In this document: positions 58,670-64,000 of the stretch, in pieces | Numbering within the stretch: position 1 is the first letter of the stretch | Layout of the letters: each line of letters opens with the position of its first letter | Assembly (NCBI GenBank): GCA_964358855.1 | Contig: CAYHQQ010000016.1 | Span: 1-64,000 of the forward strand | DNA: 64,000 nucleotides | Source: UBA2396 sp038042175 | GTDB taxonomy: Bacteria; Planctomycetota; Phycisphaerae; Phycisphaerales; UBA1924 | Reading direction: 5' to 3' | Made by a program: the position numbers and the translations under genes | Notes under the pieces: model-generated | Database searches by the model: none | What the model saw: the letters and a program-made list of their open reading frames with translations, nothing else | Told to the model about the DNA's origin: nothing

Positions 58670-58710
58670 GGGCAATCCTCCATGATTGCGGTGTGCTCTG
58701 AATCCTTCAG
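58670..58710 (-). promoter_or_regulatory. Putative CsrA-binding leader of flagellin 2
   Basis: CTGAA-GGA-TTCAG (complement of 58698-58710) is a perfect 5-bp hairpin with the GGA in its loop, the classic high-affinity CsrA shape. CATGGAGG (complement of 58677-58684) matches CANGGANG and covers the Shine-Dalgarno, 7 nt before the ATG at 58669. The two sites are 13 nt apart, an arrangement like the two CsrA sites of the Bacillus hag leader. Confidence 0.8.
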
Positions 58711-58758
58711 TCCGTTTGGTTCACGCCTGAATTACTGGTGGGGTCTTTCGATCCCCGG

Positions 58759-59229
58759 TCAACCCCGTCGCACTCCGGCGACATGGGGCCTGGTCGTTGT
58801 GGCGCCCGGTGACGGATGGGGCGAGGGGTGGGGCGAGGGGTGGGGCGAAGGGAAGGGCGATGGTCGAGAGGACGTCGCGGGCGGGGGCGGCTGGCTGGCG
58901 GCGACGACGGTGGTCGCGAGCCTGGCCCCCGGCGGTCCGGCCGGAGCGCGTGCCCCGGGCGAGCTGCGGTTCTTGGCGGGTCCTGGCATCACGTCGCGTG
59001 GCCTGGCCTGGACGGGGTCGTCGTGGCGTGGCGTGTCGAATCCTTCGACCTGGGCCGCCGCCTCGTTCTCCCTCCGGATCGCCTCGTACACCTCTTTGCG
59101 GTGCACTGCGATCCTGGCCGGGGCCGAGATGCCAAGGCGGATCTTGTCGCCTCGCACATCCACGACCGTGATCTCGATCTCGTCTCCGATCATGATGGTC
59201 TCGTCGCGTTGACGACTCAGTACCAACAT
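58759..59229 (-). CDS. csrA: Carbon storage regulator CsrA with long C-terminal tail
   Basis: The first 60 residues are canonical CsrA: MLVLSRQRDETIMIGDEIEI, TVVDVRGDKIRLGISAPARI, AVHRKEVYEAIRRENE, including the RNA-binding Arg44-type residue (PARIAVHRKEV). CsrA dimers bind GGA motifs in mRNA leaders and block ribosome access. Normal CsrA is 60-75 residues, whereas this protein has 156, with a Pro/Ala/Ser/His/Arg-rich, probably disordered tail containing SPHP repeats (58817-58852). The CAAGGAGA Shine-Dalgarno itself looks like a CsrA site, hinting at autoregulation. It lies between fliW and two flagellin genes, as in Bacillus. Confidence 0.95.
   Translation of the reverse strand: MLVLSRQRDETIMIGDEIEITVVDVRGDKIRLGISAPARIAVHRKEVYEAIRRENEAAAQVEGFDTPRHDDPVQARPRDVMPGPAKNRSSPGARAPAGPPGARLATTVVAASQPPPPATSSRPSPFPSPHPSPHPSPHPSPGATTTRPHVAGVRRG
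58817..58852. repeat. 12-bp tandem repeat within csrA
   Basis: Three 12-bp units TGGGGCGAGGGG (last one TGGGGCGAAGGG) encode SPHP repeats in the CsrA tail on the minus strand. In-frame unit changes would alter tail length without shifting the frame. Confidence 0.9.
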
Positions 59230-59427
59230 GGTTAGTCTCCTTGGAACGAACGCACCGAGTAGGGCGTGTAGCGGGTGTGTAGCGGCTCGGGGGGCAGATC
59301 GCCCGCGCCGGCTCGTAGCTGGATTGTTTCAGGCAGTAGTTCATCGTTGGCCGAGGGGCATCGGGCGCGAGGTGTCGCGACGAAGCGCCTGCGGAATCTC
59401 CGGCGAGCGAACGGGGCGAGGCTCGGC

Positions 59428-59883
59428 TCAGGCCGACATCGCCCTGGCCGCGGTTCTCTCTTCACCGACCGACACCAGGTGATGGCGGGTGGTCCAGCGC
59501 TTGTCGGCCAGGACGATCTGCTCGCCCTGCCTGGTCAGCGTGTTGATCACGAGCGGGCCTTGCAGGTTCCCGGTGAGGGCCTGGTCGACCTTGTTCACGA
59601 TCACAAAGACCTGGGCGTCGGCCAGCTGCTGGAGCGCGAGCTCCTGCATCTGCTCGGGCTTGATGGGCACCTCGTAGTCCTTGTAGAACATCGAGGGGTC
59701 GGTCACGACGAAAGCCAGCGAGGGCTCGTCGAGCGACTGCAGCCAGAGGAAGGCCGAGTCGTTGCCCGGCTCCAGGAGGCAGAATTGCTTCTGGCTCTGG
59801 AAGCCCAGGAGGCCCTTGGGGAAACTGATCACCCGGTCGTCCGGGATCTCAACGGTACCAAATCGAGTCGTCCGCACAAGCAT
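59428..59883 (-). CDS. fliW: Flagellar assembly factor FliW
   Basis: The start at ATG 59883 (GCGGAG Shine-Dalgarno, 7 nt) gives 151 residues beginning MLVRTTRFGTVEIPDDRVIS, FPKGLLGFQSQKQFCLLEPG, as in FliW. Other landmarks are FLWLQSLDEPSLAFVVTDPS, MFYKDYEVPIKPEQMQELAL and FVIVNKVDQALTGNLQGPLV. FliW binds either flagellin or CsrA. When flagellin is exported, free FliW sequesters CsrA and flagellin translation resumes. It sits 198 bp upstream of csrA and 160 bp downstream of flgL. In-frame Met codons further upstream (59901 and beyond) could lengthen it. Confidence 0.95.
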   Translation of the reverse strand: MLVRTTRFGTVEIPDDRVISFPKGLLGFQSQKQFCLLEPGNDSAFLWLQSLDEPSLAFVVTDPSMFYKDYEVPIKPEQMQELALQQLADAQVFVIVNKVDQALTGNLQGPLVINTLTRQGEQIVLADKRWTTRHHLVSVGEERTAARAMSA

Positions 59884-60043
59884 GAGTGCGCTCCGCGTCA
59901 TTCGGCCAGACATCCAACCTTTGCCCGGCGGATCCCCGCCGGGTGACATCCTGTCATCCCGCATCGCCGAGGCCGATCGGCGTGCGAGACCCTTTGCAAT
60001 CCCGTCCGCCCGCTCTCGCGGGACGTCCGAGTTCAATCGACCG

Positions 60044-62101
60044 TCACTGCAGGAAGTCGAGCAGCGTTCGCGTGAGCGTCGCCGAGCTTGACTGGTATCC
60101 CGCGGTGAGCTGTGCCTGGAGCTGGCTGAGGCGGGTGGCCGCCTCGGCGTAGTTCACATCCCTGAGATCGCTTCTGACGCTGGTGTCCACGAGTGTCTGA
60201 TCCTCTTCGAGCTGCTGCGCCGAGTCCACACGCTGCTGGTAGCCGCCCACCAGACCTCGAACCTCGGTCAACCGATCGAGGTTCGCCGACATTCCCTCAC
60301 TCGCAAGCGCGATGCCAGACGTGTCGTTGGCGTTGAGGGCGTCGCGAAGATCGATCAAATGTGTGAAAAGATTGTCCACGCGGACGGTGGCCGTGTCGGT
60401 TCCCACGAAGCTGCTGCTCGTGGAGTCGTACGCCCCGCCCATGAGGCCCAGGTCCGCCGCCGCCTGCGAGTTATTGAGCTGTCCCACGCTCACCGGGGAG
60501 GCGAACGCGGCGTTCTGGTTGATGACCAGCCCGTTGCCGTCGGCGGCCAGGCCCACCGAACAGTCGCCCGGCGCAAGTCCTGCCGTCGCAAGCTGTGCCG
60601 CGATTTGCGCGTTCATCGCCGTCAGGACGGTCTGGACCGTGGTCATGTCGGCCGGGGTGAGGTCGATGGCGATCACCGTCGAGGCACCATCGCCCAGGGT
60701 GATCGAGAGGTCGCTGTTGAGGAGGGTCGTGGCGGTGCCGGTGGTCGGGTCGATGACGCCGTCGATGATCCGCACGCCCCTTCCGTCGTTGAAATCGCTC
60801 ATCTGGGTCGTGCCCGAGAAGCTTCGGATGCCCAGGCGGGTCGCGGTCGAGGTGTTGCCGCTCACTTCCTCGATGGACATCGCCATCGCCCGGGTCCCGG
60901 CGACCTCGTTGAGCACGTCGATGCCGGTGCCCGCGTCGTTGATCACCACGCGCACGCCCAGGTTCGTCCCCTCGATGCGATTGCGGATGTCCTGGAGCGT
61001 GGTCGCGCCCGAGAGGTCGACGTCGGCGAAGCCGCCCACGTTCTTCACGCGGATCGTTCCAAGCGCCCCGCCCAGGCCCGTCATCGCCGAGACCGGCGTC
61101 GTCCAGGTCAGCTTTGCGTTCAGATCGACGCCCGAGGGCGTGGCCGATGTGAAGGCGAAGGGCACCGCGGCGGTCAGACCCAGGTCCTGGGCGGTCACGC
61201 CCCCGGCGACCTCGCTGAACTGGAGGGATCCGCCGGCGACGACGTCGACGCTGAAGCCTGCGCCCGAGACCGACACGCCGCCGGGCCCCAGCACGGTGAC
61301 GCTGTTGGTGGTCTCGTAGGCGCGGATGGCCTGGTTGAGTCTCTTGGTGATGTCGTCGGCGGTGTCGGCGCCCGTCAGATCGACCTGGACCTTGGTCCCG
61401 GCGTTGAAGCTGAACTCGAGGGTGCCCAGGGAGACGCCCAGCCCGCGTCCGCCGCTGAGGTCGGAGAGGCGGGTGCCGGCGGTGAGGTCGGGGTTGAAGT
61501 CGACATCACCCTTGACACGTCCGGAGGTCGAGCCGACGGGGTTGGTTCCCCCAAGCGTGATGGGCACGCTTCGTCCGAGGTTGATGTCGGTGACGATCCC
61601 GTTGCCCCGGGCCGTGAAGCGGTAGCCGCCGCGGAAGTGCTGGATGGGGTTCTGCCCGGGCTGATCGCCGCCCAGGATGTAACCGGCGGCGGACTGGCGC
61701 GTGGCCTGGGAGAGCATGCCGTCGAGGATGGACTGGACGATGGTCGCCTGGGCCGCCCGGTCGCCCGAGGAGAAGCCGGTGCCGACCATGTTGGACGCGA
61801 TCTCCTGGGCGCTGAGCCCCAGGTCGTTGATCTCTGCGAGGGCGTTGTCGGCCTCGCCCAGGGCGGCCTGGGCGTGGCTGATGTTCCTGCTTCTCTGGAC
61901 GGAGCGGTCGAGCTTGTCGTCGAGCACGCCGATGAGGGCGGCCCTGACGGGGTCGTCGCTCACGCGGTTGACCATGCGGGCAGTCGAGAGCTGTTCCTGC
62001 ACCTGGAGCAGCGCGAGCTGCGACTTGTTGATGCTCGAGAGCGAGAGCTGGGACCGCAGGGAGTTTGGAACTCGGGCCAGGCCCGGGGGGATGGTGCTCA
62101 T
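60044..62101 (-). CDS. flgL: Flagellar hook-filament junction protein FlgL (HAP3)
   Basis: The 685-residue protein has flagellin-like ends: RVPNSLRSQLSLSSINKSQL, ALLQVQEQLSTARMVNRVSD (the family's N-terminal helix with DDPVRAA) and the C-terminal VDTSVRSDLRDVNYAEAATR, LSQLQAQLTAGYQSSSATLT, the final coiled-coil helix. FlgL is usually about 300-320 residues; here an extra 350 residues of beta-rich Gly/Thr/Asp sequence occupy the middle, including repeated motifs like DLTGADTADDITKRLNQAIR and DLSGATTLQDIRNRIEGTNL (flagellin-hook-like repeats). It joins hook to filament with FlgK, encoded 46 bp upstream. Confidence 0.92.
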   Translation of the reverse strand: MSTIPPGLARVPNSLRSQLSLSSINKSQLALLQVQEQLSTARMVNRVSDDPVRAALIGVLDDKLDRSVQRSRNISHAQAALGEADNALAEINDLGLSAQEIASNMVGTGFSSGDRAAQATIVQSILDGMLSQATRQSAAGYILGGDQPGQNPIQHFRGGYRFTARGNGIVTDINLGRSVPITLGGTNPVGSTSGRVKGDVDFNPDLTAGTRLSDLSGGRGLGVSLGTLEFSFNAGTKVQVDLTGADTADDITKRLNQAIRAYETTNSVTVLGPGGVSVSGAGFSVDVVAGGSLQFSEVAGGVTAQDLGLTAAVPFAFTSATPSGVDLNAKLTWTTPVSAMTGLGGALGTIRVKNVGGFADVDLSGATTLQDIRNRIEGTNLGVRVVINDAGTGIDVLNEVAGTRAMAMSIEEVSGNTSTATRLGIRSFSGTTQMSDFNDGRGVRIIDGVIDPTTGTATTLLNSDLSITLGDGASTVIAIDLTPADMTTVQTVLTAMNAQIAAQLATAGLAPGDCSVGLAADGNGLVINQNAAFASPVSVGQLNNSQAAADLGLMGGAYDSTSSSFVGTDTATVRVDNLFTHLIDLRDALNANDTSGIALASEGMSANLDRLTEVRGLVGGYQQRVDSAQQLEEDQTLVDTSVRSDLRDVNYAEAATRLSQLQAQLTAGYQSSSATLTRTLLDFLQ

Positions 62102-62147
62102 GGGATCGTGCTCGGAGTTGGGCTCGTGCGGAGTTTCATGGTGGTCA

Positions 62148-63881
62148 TCAGATCAGGTTCATCAGGGTCTGCATCATCTGGTCGGCGACGGCGATGAGTT
62201 TGGCGGCGCCCTGGTACTGGCGCTGGAAGGACAGGAGGTTGATGCTCTCCTCGTCGGAGCTCACGCCGCTGATCGCCGAACGCTGGTTCTCGAGGCTCTG
62301 ACGCACGTCCGAGGCCGCCCGCGCGTCCGACATCGCCGACGCGGACTTCACGCCGATCGCCTGGGAGGTGTCGCGCCAGGAGTCGGTGATCGAACGCCCG
62401 TTGAGGGCCGAGAGGGCCTTGGAGGAGAGGTCCTTGATCGCCAGGGCCGTCCCGTTCTCGACGAGCGAGCCGTTGTCCAGGCGTCCGACATTGAGCCCCG
62501 AGGGATCGGAGATCAGGTCGTCGCGGACGCCGATGTCGGAGCCCTTGGTGCCCGAGAAGTAGCTGTTGACGCCCATGACGGCCAGTGCGCCCGAGCTGTC
62601 GTCGCTGAAGGCGAACGTCGATCCGCTGGCGGCGGTGATCTGGAGCTTGCCGTCGCTGGTGAAGGTGGCCGAGAGGCCCGGCACGCTGGCGATGGCGGCG
62701 CGGATCGACTCGGGGGTCGAGTCGTCGGCGGTTCCGGGAAGGCCGGCGTTGTTGATGCCATCGAGGTCGACGTTGATGCGGACGCTCTCGAAGGTGCCCG
62801 AAGCCTCGTCCCTGACAGTGATGTTGAAGCCGCCATTGACCGCGGCGAAGGGGAGCCCGGCGAAGGTCGAGTTGGCGGGATCGTTGAGGGGGAGGGTGCG
62901 GTCGCCGGTGGCGATGGCGAGGGTGCCGGTGGTGGCGGTGAGTCCGGCGGCGTTGGAGCCGGTGGAGTGGAGCTTGTTGACCTCGAAGATGAGCTGCGAC
63001 GAGATTCTGTCGAGGGCGGCGATGGAGTCGTCGACCGCCTGGGTGCGACCTGAGAGCATCGCGCCGATCTGCCCCGACTCTGGAATGATGGCGGCGCCGG
63101 GGTCGCGCGTCTGCACGGTGATCGTGGTGGCGCCGTTGACAGTCTGCCTGGAGGACGTGAGGCCCATCGAGCGCGTGCCCATCACGATGGGCGTGCTGCC
63201 GACCAGGAGGCTCACGCCTTCGCGCCCGCGATCCACGATGTTCACGTCCATCAGCTGTGAGAGGTCCGCGATCGCCTTGTCGCGCTGGTCGCGAAGGCTC
63301 GACGCCTCGGCCCCGCCGACCTCGGCCGCCGAGATCTGCCCGTTAAGCCCCGCGATCTGCTGCATGAGCCCCTCGGCCTGGCTGACCGAGGCGCCGATCT
63401 GTCCGTCGAGCTGGTCGCGGAGCTCCGAGAGGCTGGTGCGCTGACGCCGGATGAACGAGGCGAGCTTGTCGCCCTGCTGGACGACCGAGGCGGAGCTCTT
63501 GGTGAGGTTGGCGCGCTCGGACCAGGTGTTGAAGAACGAGCTGAGCTCGCTTGAGAGGTCGTGGTCGGAGAGCTCGCCGATGGTCGCCTCGACGGTGCTG
63601 AAGACGTTGGCGTTGTGCTGGGCGGCCGACTCGCGCGAAAGCCCGGTGTACAGACGGCTCTGGAGGGCCGAATCGACCTGGCGGCGGACCGAGTCGGTGA
63701 GCACGCCCCGCCCGATGGCGATGCCGCCTTGCGAGGGCCCGCCCATGGGCGAGAAGGACGCGCGCTGGCGCGAGTATCCCGGGGTCGCCGAGTTGGCGAG
63801 GTTGTTGCCGGCGATCTGGAGGCCGATCTGGCTTGCGGTCAGGGCCGATTGGCCGATCAGGATTGCCGAGTTGAGGCTCAT
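62148..63881 (-). CDS. flgK: Flagellar hook-associated protein FlgK (HAP1)
   Basis: The 577-residue protein starts MSLNSAILIGQSALTASQIG, LQIAGNNLANSATPGYSRQR, the FlgK/flagellar rod motif with ANxxTPGY. It ends with SGVSSDEESINLLSFQRQYQ, GAAKLIAVADQMMQTLMNLI, the C-terminal coiled coil. The middle has FSTVEATIGELSDHDLSSEL, then NTWSERANLTKSSASVVQQG, typical of the family. Length is close to E. coli FlgK (547). It is the first complete gene of the flgK-flgL-fliW-csrA-flagellin series and follows a gene cut by the window end, which in Bacillus would be flgN. Confidence 0.95.
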   Translation of the reverse strand: MSLNSAILIGQSALTASQIGLQIAGNNLANSATPGYSRQRASFSPMGGPSQGGIAIGRGVLTDSVRRQVDSALQSRLYTGLSRESAAQHNANVFSTVEATIGELSDHDLSSELSSFFNTWSERANLTKSSASVVQQGDKLASFIRRQRTSLSELRDQLDGQIGASVSQAEGLMQQIAGLNGQISAAEVGGAEASSLRDQRDKAIADLSQLMDVNIVDRGREGVSLLVGSTPIVMGTRSMGLTSSRQTVNGATTITVQTRDPGAAIIPESGQIGAMLSGRTQAVDDSIAALDRISSQLIFEVNKLHSTGSNAAGLTATTGTLAIATGDRTLPLNDPANSTFAGLPFAAVNGGFNITVRDEASGTFESVRINVDLDGINNAGLPGTADDSTPESIRAAIASVPGLSATFTSDGKLQITAASGSTFAFSDDSSGALAVMGVNSYFSGTKGSDIGVRDDLISDPSGLNVGRLDNGSLVENGTALAIKDLSSKALSALNGRSITDSWRDTSQAIGVKSASAMSDARAASDVRQSLENQRSAISGVSSDEESINLLSFQRQYQGAAKLIAVADQMMQTLMNLI

Positions 63882-63903
63882 CGAGTATCCCCTTGGGGCA
63901 TCT

Positions 63904-64000
63904 TCAGGAACGCAAATCCAGTGCCGTTGTGACCGCGGTGGAGGTGTCGACCAGTCCGCGGCGTCCGTAGGTGCCGGCGTGGGAGAGGGTGCGAGCGATC
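63904..64000 (-). CDS. Partial CDS, possibly FlgN-like chaperone
   Basis: Reading the minus strand, an open frame enters from beyond the window and stops at 63904-63906, giving the last 31 residues: IARTLSHAGTYGRRG, LVDTSTAVTTALDLRS. Tyr-Gly followed by a Ser/Thr-rich short tail resembles the C-terminus of FlgN-type export chaperones for FlgK and FlgL, and the position directly upstream of flgK (22 bp) fits. The fragment is too short to decide. Confidence 0.5.
   Translation of the reverse strand, partial: IARTLSHAGTYGRRGLVDTSTAVTTALDLRS

Noticed and set aside
58670..58760. Sigma-54 promoter before flagellin genes, suggested by rpoN in the window
   Set aside because: No TGGCAC-N5-TTGC match was found in either flagellin leader or before the other flagellar genes.

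Overview
The window is high-GC, densely coded bacterial DNA that looks like a planctomycete, most likely class Phycisphaerae. This is an inference from content. Two adjacent secreted proteins end in tandem EF-hand-like motifs of the type DFDGDGTVDFFDYDAF, another ends in a PEP-CTERM-like sorting tail, pseudopilins and secretins are spread over more than one locus, and several dispersed repeat families common in planctomycete genomes recur here. One 10-N gap lies inside G/C homopolymer at 31045-31054, so this is a scaffolded assembly.

Layout. 185-1786 is a PIN-PhoH ATPase. 2821-12090 is a long minus-strand operon for a type II secretion/type IV pilus-like machine. In transcription order it runs GspF, GspG, two nearly identical GspI pseudopilins, GspJ, GspK, a GspC/PilP-like protein, a GspL/PilM-PilN-like protein, a GspM-like protein and a TPR lipoprotein. 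The matching secretin and a second TPR lipoprotein sit apart at 35702-39625, and no GspE ATPase is present. 12381-13475 is a threonine-dehydrogenase-like enzyme. 13501-16054 is a small accessory island: a SUKH (SMI1/KNR4) gene bracketed by a palindromic repeat, then a class II Fic protein with a near-consensus promoter overlapped by operator-like half-sites, then a perfect 29-bp palindromic site. 16117-35694 is mixed: PEP-CTERM and LURP-one proteins, an FtsX-type permease, a laccase-domain protein carrying an in-frame palindromic repeat, a secreted beta-helix protein, HscA, ABC-F, a polyferredoxin-TPR fusion, a fungal-type cytosine deaminase, IspF, a GT-C glycosyltransferase, a phosphatase, RecR, RpoN, an Asp/Glu racemase-like protein and HscB. 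40081-41252 is a small cluster of a RelE/HigB-like protein, an XRE regulator and a conserved small protein. 41339-55014 holds PsuG, two secreted dockerin-motif proteins, a glycosylasparaginase, a coiled-coil membrane protein, a glycosyltransferase-MFS pair, Hsp20, threonine aldolase and PPK2.

55287-64000 is a flagellar locus on the minus strand in the order (FlgN-like, cut by the window end), flgK, flgL, fliW, csrA, flagellin, flagellin. This is the gene order of the FliW-CsrA-flagellin partner switch known from Bacillus. The leaders of both flagellin genes carry GGA motifs placed like CsrA sites, one in a perfect 13-nt hairpin and one over each Shine-Dalgarno. The CsrA protein has an unusual long Pro/His/Ser tail.

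Several convergent gene junctions (Fic/PEP-CTERM, rpoN/racemase, PPK2/flagellin) are filled by palindromic repeats or hairpins, and some palindromes also sit inside genes or between cistrons. These repeats are the main non-coding structure of the window.
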